Shown: in pieces, positions 15,994-23,009 of the stretch
Layout of the letters: each line of letters begins with the position of its first letter
How positions within the stretch are numbered: the first letter of the stretch is position 1
Assembly: GCF_900114255.1 (NCBI RefSeq)
Contig: NZ_FOSL01000012.1
Location: forward strand, 1 to 64,000
Source of the DNA: Neomesorhizobium albiziae
Lineage (GTDB): Bacteria; Pseudomonadota; Alphaproteobacteria; Rhizobiales; Rhizobiaceae
DNA: 64,000 nucleotides
Direction: 5' to 3'
Made by a program: the position numbers and the translations under genes
The notes under the pieces: generated by a model
Databases searched by the model: none
What the model saw: only the letters and a program-made list of their open reading frames with translations
What the model was told of the DNA's origin: nothing

Positions 15994-16085
15994 TCGGCTT
16001 GATGTGTCCCTGGAATAGGTCCTCGAGCCGAGCTCACACCGGTCCGGCCGTGGCTGGCGTGATCGGCACCGGCAAGGGGGAGGCG

Positions 16086-16187
16086 ATGAAAATTTACATG
16101 CGCGAGCGCAACAAACCTGACGGGCAGACGTCAGAAAGCGTTGAACGTGAACCTCCCATTTGGCAGTTGGAAGATGCAATCTGCTAA
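16086..16187 (+). CDS. Possible small protein (33 aa) in the gap after the cyclase
   Basis: The 444-bp gap between the cyclase and the histidine kinase holds one short frame with a strong ribosome binding site (AGGGGGAGGCG before the ATG). It encodes MKIYMRERNKPDGQTSESVE and ends PIWQLEDAIC. Nothing else in the gap is recognisable. Coding status is uncertain. Confidence 0.2.
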   Translation: MKIYMRERNKPDGQTSESVEREPPIWQLEDAIC

Positions 16188-16438
16188 CGCCTTTCTGAAT
16201 CTTTCCACCTCGAGCCCCATTGAATCTTGCTGGCCAAACGAGTTGATCGAAGGGAATGTGGGCGACAGCCGAGATCGCGGCCAGGCGAAAGATCACCGGG
16301 AAAAAGCGGCATACATTGGGCGGTGACCGCTGAAGCGGGCAGGGGTCTGAGTCGGCTTTCTGGTTTTTCAGTTACCACCAGTTAGCGTAGAATGCCGGAA
16401 GCGCGCCGCTGGAGGACGCGTCAAGGTGGAACGCAAGC

Positions 16439-18061
16439 TTGCTGACTCAATCCCAGGCACGGCTGATCCCAAGCGCGCCGCCGAGCCGAGTGCAGAAGCG
16501 CGCGGCATTGGTCACAGCTATGCTGCTTCTGGTCGTGTTTTTTTCGGTGCTGCCGTTCGCCCATGTTCGCCTTAAACGGCTTGATGTTTTCGTCCCGGTT
16601 TTCGCGACCATCCTGTTTCTTACCGACTTGATCTCCGCCGTACTCCTGTATGCCCACTTCGCAATTTTACGTTCTTGGTCTCTTCGAGTGCTCGCTGGCG
16701 GTTATCTGTTCTGCGCGTTGATCATCATTCCATATGCTCTCACCTTCCCCGGAGCATTTGCACCAAACGGCTTGTTGCACGCCGGTCTGCAAACCTCGCC
16801 GTGGCTGTTTACCGTCTGGCAAATGGCCTTGCCGGCGACCATCATCCTGTACTCGATATCGCGGAAAGTCCCCCAGCAGGTCCCGCAGCAGCAAATGGTC
16901 CGCAACTCTGTTGCGACCGCCGTTGCCGCAGACGCTTGCATCGTGACTGCCTTGGTGTGCGCCATGACTTGGTTCCTCACGACGCACGAGGACATGGTGC
17001 CACCCTTGATCGTCACCGTAACCGACACGGCTGCTTTTGTGAAATTCGTTTCCGCCTTCATGCTGATCGTAAGTATAGCCGCATTGGCATCGATTTGGTT
17101 TTCACAGCGCTCGGTGCTTGATCTATGGCTGCTGATTGTCGCGCTGGCCTGGCTCTTGTCGTCGATCCTCTTGAACCTCGTCGGCGTTCGCTTTGACGTG
17201 GCCTGGTATGCAAACCGCATTTTCGCGGTTGTGTCAGACAGCTTGGTCTTACTCGTGTTGCTCGCCGAGTCGACAATGCTTTACGCAAGGTTGGCCATGT
17301 CGGTGCTGGCTCGCCAAAGCGAGCGCGAAGGCCAACTGATCTCAATCAATGCGGTGTCCGCGGCGATGGCGCATGAAATCAGGCAGCCGTTGACTGCCAT
17401 TGAGGCGAATGCCGGAGCCGGTTTGAATTGGATCAGAAGGTCGCCGCCTAATCTCGAGAGAGCCCAACGGGCATATGAACGTATTATATCGGATACCGGC
17501 AGGGTCAGCGAAGTCATTCAATCGGTGAGAGAAATGTTCGCCGGCGGCGAGCGACAAAGAACGCTAATCGATGCCAACGAAATCATCAAGGAGACCATCG
17601 CACTGGCTCGAGGAGAACTGGAGGATGGTAACGTTCTGGTCGAGTTGGACTTGAACGAGCCAATTCCGACGGTACCAGTTCATCGAGGTCAGATTCGGGA
17701 GGTTTTGTTGAACCTTGTCAGCAATGCGATCGAGGCCATGCGACACACGAACGGTCGACCGCGAGTCCTTCGCATCAGGTCGGAACCGGATGAGCACAAT
17801 GGTGTAGCGCTATCCGTGGAGGACAATGGGATCGGGGTAGCTCCGGAAAACACGGGGCGGATATTCGACGTGTTCTTCACAACCAGGTCTGATGGAATGG
17901 GTATTGGCTTGGCCGTCTGCCGATTGATTGTGGAAGCACACGGCGGTGCATTGTACATTGCGCGCACGGACTCTCATGGATCTGTTTTCCGAATCGCGCT
18001 GCCGGGATCGATTGACTCGGAGGCTGAGGCATCTCCAGCGCCAGTTCGAATGCAGCGATGA
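16439..18061 (+). CDS. Membrane sensor histidine kinase with MASE4-like N-terminus
   Basis: The 540-aa protein has seven or eight hydrophobic helices in the first ~280 residues (RAALVTAMLLLVVFFSVLPF, VFVPVFATILFLTDLISAVL, LRVLAGGYLFCALIIIPYAL), the layout of MASE4 sensor modules. A histidine kinase core follows: H-box AVSAAMAHEIRQPLTAIEAN, N-box EVLLNLVSNAIEAM, G1 VEDNGIGV, F/G2 FFTTRSDGMGIGLAVCRLIV. There is no receiver domain and no regulator next door, so it probably phosphorylates a distant partner. The start is a TTG with GGTGGA eight bases upstream. A GTG at 16426 in another frame opens with the same 15 bases as the cyclase start at 13800, a possible trace of recombination. Confidence 0.8.
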   Translation: MLTQSQARLIPSAPPSRVQKRAALVTAMLLLVVFFSVLPFAHVRLKRLDVFVPVFATILFLTDLISAVLLYAHFAILRSWSLRVLAGGYLFCALIIIPYALTFPGAFAPNGLLHAGLQTSPWLFTVWQMALPATIILYSISRKVPQQVPQQQMVRNSVATAVAADACIVTALVCAMTWFLTTHEDMVPPLIVTVTDTAAFVKFVSAFMLIVSIAALASIWFSQRSVLDLWLLIVALAWLLSSILLNLVGVRFDVAWYANRIFAVVSDSLVLLVLLAESTMLYARLAMSVLARQSEREGQLISINAVSAAMAHEIRQPLTAIEANAGAGLNWIRRSPPNLERAQRAYERIISDTGRVSEVIQSVREMFAGGERQRTLIDANEIIKETIALARGELEDGNVLVELDLNEPIPTVPVHRGQIREVLLNLVSNAIEAMRHTNGRPRVLRIRSEPDEHNGVALSVEDNGIGVAPENTGRIFDVFFTTRSDGMGIGLAVCRLIVEAHGGALYIARTDSHGSVFRIALPGSIDSEAEASPAPVRMQR

Positions 18062-18249
18062 AAGAATAAAACAACATCCGGCCAACTTGGAGTCCGCCGC
18101 ACGTTCCCTGAAAGTGATTAGACCTCTCGCCCGCGCCGTTCCAGGATGGTTGCCCCGCTGAAACGCCCGAACACACGTTTGCGCGGGCAAGGCCCTGGCC
18201 GCCGAAGCGCGACGGCCGGGGCTGATCCAGCTGCACCGGGAGAGATGCA

Positions 18250-18441
18250 ATGAGCCGCACCAACTACAAGGAGGCGCTTCCTTCTCAGGCGCATGCCGAA
18301 GAGCTGCTCGAGAAGTGCCTCGCCGATGGAGAGATCATCGAAGCTGAAAGGGCGGAGATCGAAGAATACGAGGGCAACTTACCGGACGACGAGGATGGTG
18401 AACTTCTCAAACTCTGGCGGATTACCATCGTGGGTTCCTGA
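18250..18441 (+). CDS. Small acidic hypothetical protein (63 aa)
   Basis: The 63-aa frame follows a GGGAGAGATGCA ribosome binding region. It encodes a strongly acidic helical protein: SQAHAEELLEKCLADGEIIE, then AERAEIEEYEGNLPDDEDGE. No family is recognised. It lies between the histidine kinase and another small unknown gene on the same strand; spacing of about 190 and 90 bp does not require an operon. Confidence 0.45.
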   Translation: MSRTNYKEALPSQAHAEELLEKCLADGEIIEAERAEIEEYEGNLPDDEDGELLKLWRITIVGS

Positions 18442-18531
18442 TCCAGGCTTTGGCGCACCGATCGCGACGCGCGGCAAGCATGTACAATTTATGGCAACGA
18501 TCTGCTAATTCGTGGCCAATACTAGGGTGGG

Positions 18532-18855
18532 ATGACTGATCGGGACGCTGCCAATATAGCGCCGTTCTCGCCGCCGCCGGAATGGCCCCCTCATGTGAAG
18601 ATGCTTAGTCTACATGGCTCAGGTCTGCTCGGTGTTCACGAGCAGACCCACGAATTGTATCGGGATTGGCGGAAAGTCGTCACCGAACGGAAGCTCGCTC
18701 CGTTTGAAAGGCTGATGATTGGCCTTGCGACGGGATCGGCGCTGGCCTTGGAGCTGAAAGGGAGGAAGCGAGGACCTGAAGCGTCTCTACATGGAGTGAT
18801 TATTGCTGAAGGGAGCCGCCCCGTCTGCACGCTGCTGACTGTATTCGAGAGATAA
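18532..18855 (+). CDS. Hypothetical protein (107 aa)
   Basis: The 107-aa product is soluble, with a proline-rich N-terminus (APFSPPPEWPPHVKM) and a helical core (HEQTHELYRDWRKVVTERKL, LMIGLATGSALALELKGRKR). An AGGGTGGG sequence sits just before the ATG. No domain is recognised. A 15-aa frame and the XRE regulator follow within 60 bp, so the three may share a transcript. Confidence 0.45.
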   Translation: MTDRDAANIAPFSPPPEWPPHVKMLSLHGSGLLGVHEQTHELYRDWRKVVTERKLAPFERLMIGLATGSALALELKGRKRGPEASLHGVIIAEGSRPVCTLLTVFER

Positions 18856-18868
18856 TGGAGGAGGTCTC

Positions 18869-18916
18869 ATGGATGAATCCGAGCCCGACATGGTGGGGCC
18901 GAAACGGCCAGCATGA
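18869..18916 (+). CDS. Candidate 15-aa leader peptide coupled to the XRE gene
   Basis: A GGAGGAGG sequence four bases before an ATG opens a 15-codon frame (MDESEPDMVGPKRPA). Its TGA overlaps the XRE start codon as ATGA. The arrangement suggests translational coupling of the regulator to a short upstream frame. The peptide itself may have no function. Confidence 0.3.
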   Translation: MDESEPDMVGPKRPA

Positions 18917-19155
18917 ATATTGCAGAAATCTTTGCCGCCAACCTTCGGGCCGTGCGCGTTGCGAGAGGAATCTCACAGGCAAAACTCGCCAACTCGGCCG
19001 GGTTGAACACGAAATATGTCGGCAGGCTTGAGCGTGGCAGACAGTCGCCGGCGCTGACGACCGTCGCGGCGATCGCCGACGCGCTGTCCATTGAGCCTGC
19101 AGAGTTTATCGCGCACGACCCTAGTCGAGTGATCAAGCTGGCGTCCAGCACGTGA
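18913..19155 (+). CDS. XRE-family HTH transcriptional regulator
   Basis: The 80-aa protein is a single Cro/CI-type helix-turn-helix domain: FAANLRAVRVARGISQAKLA, then NSAGLNTKYVGRLERGRQSP and TTVAAIADALSIEPAEFI. It has no effector or oligomerisation domain beyond that. Such small regulators often control their own neighbourhood in mobile or defence loci. The start codon overlaps the stop of a 15-aa leader frame with a strong ribosome binding site. The target is unknown; the closest downstream gene is the L,D-transpeptidase, 155 bp away. Confidence 0.8.
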   Translation: MNIAEIFAANLRAVRVARGISQAKLANSAGLNTKYVGRLERGRQSPALTTVAAIADALSIEPAEFIAHDPSRVIKLASST

Positions 19156-19310
19156 GAGTTGATTTCGGCCGCAACCTCGCAAAGTTCGAGAATGGATCAA
19201 GCATCGCGACTGCCAGCAGATGCCAGAGCACAGCCGCACTTGCTGGGATTGGCTCTTGGTGCAGAACTAGGGTACACGATACGCAGATTGAAAGCTTCCA
19301 AGGTACGGAA

Positions 19311-19895
19311 ATGAGCGACAATGGTGTTTCTCGCCGGGGGATAATGCTGGGCGGCTTGGCACTCATGCTTTCTGGATGCGCACAGGCGTGGGGCACCAGG
19401 TCAATTGTGATTCCAGAGCGCTCGCGCCTTGACCCTCGCCTCCAGCAGCAGCTTGTGCCGTATGACGGACGCGAAAGCCCCGGCACAATCGTCGTGGATA
19501 CTTCGGAACGCTTCCTCTATGCGGTCGAGCAGGGCGGCTGGGCGACACGCTTCGGTGTTGCCGTTGGCGAGGAAGGCCTTACGCTCAAAGGCAAAGCGAC
19601 CGTCGGACGCAAGGCGCAGTGGCCATCGTGGATGCCCACCGACAGCATGATCAGCCGCAAGCCGCATCTGGTGCAGTATGCTGGCGGGGTTCCCGGCGGT
19701 CCAAACAATCCGCTGGGTGCGCGGGCCCTCTATCTCTATCGCGGCAACCGTGACACGCTTTTCCGGATACACGGTACAAACGAGCCGTGGCTGATAGGCA
19801 CAGCGGTGTCGAACGGGTGCATCCGTCTGACAAATGAAGACATCATTGACCTCTACGACCGCACGCCTTTGGACACGCCGGTACTGGTCATCTGA
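19311..19895 (+). CDS. L,D-transpeptidase (YkuD) lipoprotein
   Basis: The 194-aa protein has a YkuD catalytic domain with the motif FRIHGTNEPWLIGTAVSNGC then IRLTNEDIIDLY (H-x-G-T ... S-N-G-C-I-R), where Cys is the nucleophile. These enzymes form 3-3 cross-links in peptidoglycan or attach proteins to it. The N-terminus is Tat-like and ends in a lipobox (SRRGIMLGGLALMLSGCAQA), so it is exported and probably lipidated. The ATG at 19311 (after AAGGTACGGAA) is chosen; the frame is open 53 codons further up but without export signal. Rhizobial genomes carry many paralogues. Confidence 0.85.
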   Translation: MSDNGVSRRGIMLGGLALMLSGCAQAWGTRSIVIPERSRLDPRLQQQLVPYDGRESPGTIVVDTSERFLYAVEQGGWATRFGVAVGEEGLTLKGKATVGRKAQWPSWMPTDSMISRKPHLVQYAGGVPGGPNNPLGARALYLYRGNRDTLFRIHGTNEPWLIGTAVSNGCIRLTNEDIIDLYDRTPLDTPVLVI

Positions 19896-20062
19896 ACTCC
19901 GGGAGCTTTTTGTCCCCTGTTCCGGAGTGATGAACTTTGTCATTGGGCCGTATCGATAGCCCGGATACCAACTGTGTCTTTTGTGCACTAGTTATAGCGC
20001 AGTTCCCCAGTAGCTTGGATGTGTCGTACCAGCAACCCATTCCGCCTGGAGGGAAGTGCCTG

Positions 20063-20197
20063 ATGAACAAATTTCTAGTTGCAGTTGTGGCCGCGTTGGC
20101 CGTCGCCAGTCTCAGTGGCTGCGGCACAATCGGCAAAGGCAAGGGGAAGGCCCCACCGCCAGTCGAAGAACCGGTAGCCGCGCCCGTTTACAAATAG
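20063..20197 (+). CDS. Small lipoprotein (entericidin-like size, 44 aa)
   Basis: The 44-aa product is a signal peptide with lipobox (LVAVVAALAVASLSGCGTIG) followed by a short Lys/Gly/Pro-rich tail (KGKGKAPPPVEEPVAAPVYK). The ATG has GGAGGGAAG upstream. It should be anchored in a membrane by its lipidated Cys. Small lipoproteins of this kind are common in rhizobia; no specific role is visible. Confidence 0.65.
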   Translation: MNKFLVAVVAALAVASLSGCGTIGKGKGKAPPPVEEPVAAPVYK

Positions 20198-20251
20198 CGA
20201 TCTAACTCAGGTCATGAGGGAAGGGGGCCACACGGCTCTTCCCCTCGCAGC

Positions 20252-20434
20252 TGACTTATGCGTAAAAACCGCAACTTATGAGTCAAAGGACAGTCGACAG
20301 CCGTGTCCTGTGACCCATAAGTTGCCTCAGTTGCCCCTCTATTTCTCCAGAGTTGACGTCCACGTTGACTCATAAGTTGCGTGGCTTTTGACTCATAAGC
20401 TGCGCAAAACATGATTTTTGACGCATACGTTAGG
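20252..20434. repeat. Array of six 15-bp repeats, consensus TGACTCATAAGTTGC, mixed orientation
   Basis: Copies are seen at 20252-20264 (inverted, degenerate), 20271-20287 (inverted, gcaacttatgagtcaaa), 20311-20325 (direct, tgacccataagttgc), 20366-20380 (direct, exact), 20388-20403 (direct, tgactcataagctgc) and 20418-20434 (direct, degenerate). Spacing is irregular. Multiple short binding sites near an end are typical of some transposons with complex termini; here they end where the IS256-type remnant begins. The identity of the element is not known. Confidence 0.6.
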
Positions 20435-20439
20435 TAAGG

Positions 20440-20650
20440 GTCGTGTCCCATGAGGTGGTGTAGCTCGGCGGATTTGAGCCGCTCGCGAGCGCGCGGTTGA
20501 TAGTGCTGTAGCGAGCGAGCGGCATCGAGGTGGTCATCGGCGCTTTCCGGTAGGGTCTGGTTGTTGACGCCAACCCCTTCGGAAGGACCACCGATGACCG
20601 ACGACATGATGCACCTAACCTGCGCACGCTCGTGGAGAAGACCCTCCTTT
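20440..20650 (+). mobile_element. IS256-family left-end remnant with broken transposase start
   Basis: The stretch starts near gggtcgtgtcccatgaggtg, continues with the usual untranslated leader and reaches an ATG at 20594 encoding MTDDMM. The expected continuation NLRTLVEKT is found at 20617-20643 but in another frame, so a small insertion has shifted it, and the similarity then stops. Only the 5' end of the element is left. The assignment rests on the recognisable N-terminus of IS256-type transposases and on the leader. Confidence 0.5.
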
Positions 20651-20769
20651 ATCCTGCGGCGCACGTTAATCGCGATAAATGAAATCGATTGACTTCGATG
20701 CGATGTCACACCTGAAAGACGATGCTTGTTGCCGGCCTTCAAAGCCCTCCACCCAAGGCCGCAGCGACT

Positions 20770-21912
20770 TCAGCTGGGAACTAAGACGGTCGAGATAGCT
20801 TTTCGGCTTTCCTCGAGTGGGATAGATTGCTGATAGCGAAGAGCTTCGTTCTGTTCTCGTGCTACCTCGCGTGCCAGGTCATCCATCTCCGAAGACAGGG
20901 TGAGGAGGCCGTCAAACTTGCCCTCGTTGTCAAATATACGGCGTGAGCCGTCGGGCACATCCAGTGTCCGAGCAAACTCCTTATTGTGCCACAATTGATC
21001 TAGGAAACGCTGTGTTTCGGCAAGAACCGCCAACTCGTAAAAGACGCCTGTCCGCAACACGGCTTGGTTAGCGTGGTACATGATAGCGGCAATGTCGAAA
21101 CTTGGCAGTTTAATAGTCTTTCCGTCTTCGATCGCGTCGTTTTTGACATTCTTGCATAGGCGGATTGCCTTTTTCAGCCCGCCTTGCGCCTCATTTTGAT
21201 CCCTGTCATGCACTCGGGCAATATGCAGGAAAGGCAGGTTGTCGATCGTTTCTGGCACCTTCTTGTTCAAGATCGTGACACCACGATCGCGCTCAAGGTT
21301 CGAAGATTGATATTCAACGGTGTCGTTCCAGTGTGAAGGCACGACGTCGACCGGCCTGGCTAGCGAACCGCCAGAAATGGCGATTGCCTTTCCTCCTGAT
21401 GTGTCTACGTCAGCGGCTGGGTATGCATCGATCAAGGCTTTTTCTGATCCTTTGCGCAACCGCATCAACCGCTCGACAGACTTTTCGCTTGTTGGACTAG
21501 TGTAATGGCCGAGGCGGGCCTTAAGTCCCGAAGGGAAGTAGGTGAGGAAACTGGCTTCGAGACTCAAAAGATCGACGTCGCTAACACCTCTTATGTGGAC
21601 GTTAAGCGGCACCGATCCTTGCAGCCGAAACTCAACGGACCAACCCTCAGCCTCAAGCTTTTGCTTGAGTTGCTTGCCGACTCGTTCTGCCGTCTCGATG
21701 CTGATCCGGGTGTAATCTGGGCCTACTTCCTGCATCCCACCCAACGCATAACGAGTGTAGGGTTGCGATGGGGCTCGCTTTTGCCAACTCTCGTCGAGGA
21801 GACTTTTCTGCAAGACGTCAGTCTGCGCGGCTGTACTAAGGCGTCCCAGGCGATCGATGCCTGTTCGGCGAGTATTCAGGTGTTTAAGACGCTTCTGAAT
21901 ATCCGTGGCCAT
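20770..21912 (-). CDS. CBASS CD-NTase (cGAS/DncV-like nucleotidyltransferase)
   Basis: The 380-aa protein is a SMODS-type nucleotidyltransferase. The active-site segment reads FRLQGSVPLNVHIRGVSDVD followed by LL, giving the G-S motif and the two metal-binding Asp of D-x-D. The third acidic strand is GGSLARPVDVVPSHW. The long helical C-terminal half (ETIDNLPFLHIARVHDRDQN, then EAQGGLKKAIRLCKNVKND) fits the OAS-like fold. On phage infection such enzymes make cyclic oligonucleotides that activate a neighbouring effector. One base separates its start from the Cap15-like gene upstream, so the two form an operon. The product nucleotide cannot be read from the sequence. Confidence 0.88.
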   Translation of the reverse strand: MATDIQKRLKHLNTRRTGIDRLGRLSTAAQTDVLQKSLLDESWQKRAPSQPYTRYALGGMQEVGPDYTRISIETAERVGKQLKQKLEAEGWSVEFRLQGSVPLNVHIRGVSDVDLLSLEASFLTYFPSGLKARLGHYTSPTSEKSVERLMRLRKGSEKALIDAYPAADVDTSGGKAIAISGGSLARPVDVVPSHWNDTVEYQSSNLERDRGVTILNKKVPETIDNLPFLHIARVHDRDQNEAQGGLKKAIRLCKNVKNDAIEDGKTIKLPSFDIAAIMYHANQAVLRTGVFYELAVLAETQRFLDQLWHNKEFARTLDVPDGSRRIFDNEGKFDGLLTLSSEMDDLAREVAREQNEALRYQQSIPLEESRKAISTVLVPS

Positions 21913-21913
21913 A

Positions 21914-22540
21914 CTACAACCTTTTGAGGCTCATCCGGCCGAAGGTATAACGGCCGTGCCCATTGAAATATTCGCCGTTAGCCGACTGCAGGTCCTTGGC
22001 GAAAGTGATCTCTGCCGATCCGCGGTGGCTCCTTAGTTCGGTCTCGCCAATGTTGGGGTCGTTTTTGTAACTGTAGAAAAGCCTGTAACCGTCAGCTTCA
22101 TCGCATATCAAGGCGGCGCTGGTGCTGTTGGAGCCAGATTGAGCCGTTTTGAGGCGGACCCGTATGCGATCCCAACTCTGAACGATGGTGATTTTTGCCT
22201 TCCACGGATAACCAAGTGTGCCGTCAGGATTTATTGTCTGGCCCTCACAGTCCCAACTGCCCGTCAGGTCGGGTACTTTGAGCAGCTTGGAAAGACCATT
22301 CCACTTCCAGGCAAACCGATCGAGAATCCAATAGAGAGCGAAGAAGACAGTACCAGCGCCTGCTAAGGAGAGGACTGCGGGGGGCAGATTTGCCGAGATA
22401 CCGAATTTACTCGCCAAATCGATTGCTGACAGCAAAACGAATACGACACTCGCCGAAACAGCGCTGGATATGATTCCCACGTAGTGCCCGATCCGAGCGC
22501 GATTCACGCCGCCCAACACAGTATATTCATGTTCCAACAT
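21914..22540 (-). CDS. cap15: Cap15-like CBASS effector (2TM plus beta-barrel)
   Basis: The 208-aa protein has two membrane helices in the first ~85 residues (GIISSAVSASVVFVLLSAID and AVLSLAGAGTVFFALYWILD). A beta-rich domain follows: LTGSWDCEGQTINPDG, WKAKITIVQSWDRIRVRLKT, SGSNSTSAALICDEADGYRL, FYSYKNDP, LRSHRGSAEITF and NGEYFNGHGRYTFGRMSL. This is the S-2TMbeta/Cap15 architecture, in which the barrel binds the CD-NTase product and the helices then disrupt the inner membrane. It lies upstream of the CD-NTase with a one-base gap, forming a compact two-gene CBASS with no ancillary (Cap2/Cap3) genes. Confidence 0.82.
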   Translation of the reverse strand: MLEHEYTVLGGVNRARIGHYVGIISSAVSASVVFVLLSAIDLASKFGISANLPPAVLSLAGAGTVFFALYWILDRFAWKWNGLSKLLKVPDLTGSWDCEGQTINPDGTLGYPWKAKITIVQSWDRIRVRLKTAQSGSNSTSAALICDEADGYRLFYSYKNDPNIGETELRSHRGSAEITFAKDLQSANGEYFNGHGRYTFGRMSLKRL

Positions 22541-23009
22541 GAAAAGTGCGTCCCAAGCCCTTAGCTAAGCTAATTTGCTGTTCCTTCGTCGCTGTCCGGC
22601 AGGTCGGTCATTCAGGCAAGTGTTTGTTTTCTCTACCTGCTGGACGGAACTTTGGCTCCTAAATACAGAACTTTGGGTCTCCCACCAACTGAGGCGCTCG
22701 CTCTCTTAACTCGCTCGTTGCAACACACGTGTCGCATTTACGTCATCCGCCATTTGTCACCATGAGTTTCGGTCCTGGACGGTCGGGAGCCTTTGTTGAG
22801 ACAGACTTTATCCCCAAGGGGAGATCTATGCGGTTCCAGGGCAGGACATTATGTCCATCCACCCAGAGACAGGCCTTAGGTCCCACTGGAGCCAGAATGC
22901 TTCTCACAGAGACAAAATCAGGTCGCATCCTCAATTACTTAAACATCTAGCGACAGCAAGTCGGCATACCAGTAATGGGTTCTTCTCCATTTTTTACCGC
23001 TCGGCATAC
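22541..23009. other. Intergenic junction between the CBASS operon and nrdJ; no gene supported
   Basis: The stretch contains the CBASS promoter region and the 3' side of nrdJ, and marks the change from AT-richer accessory DNA to GC-rich core. A 73-codon plus-strand frame at 22729-22950 is open but has no recognisable similarity and no clear ribosome binding site. No tRNA, integrase or direct repeat is seen at the junction. Confidence 0.4.

Noticed and set aside
20252-20434. Possible CRISPR array
   Set aside because: Repeat units are only ~15 bp, in both orientations, with irregular spacing and no cas genes nearby.
20212-20742. 176-codon minus-strand frame
   Set aside because: It crosses the repeat array and the IS256-type end, and the product has no recognisable features.
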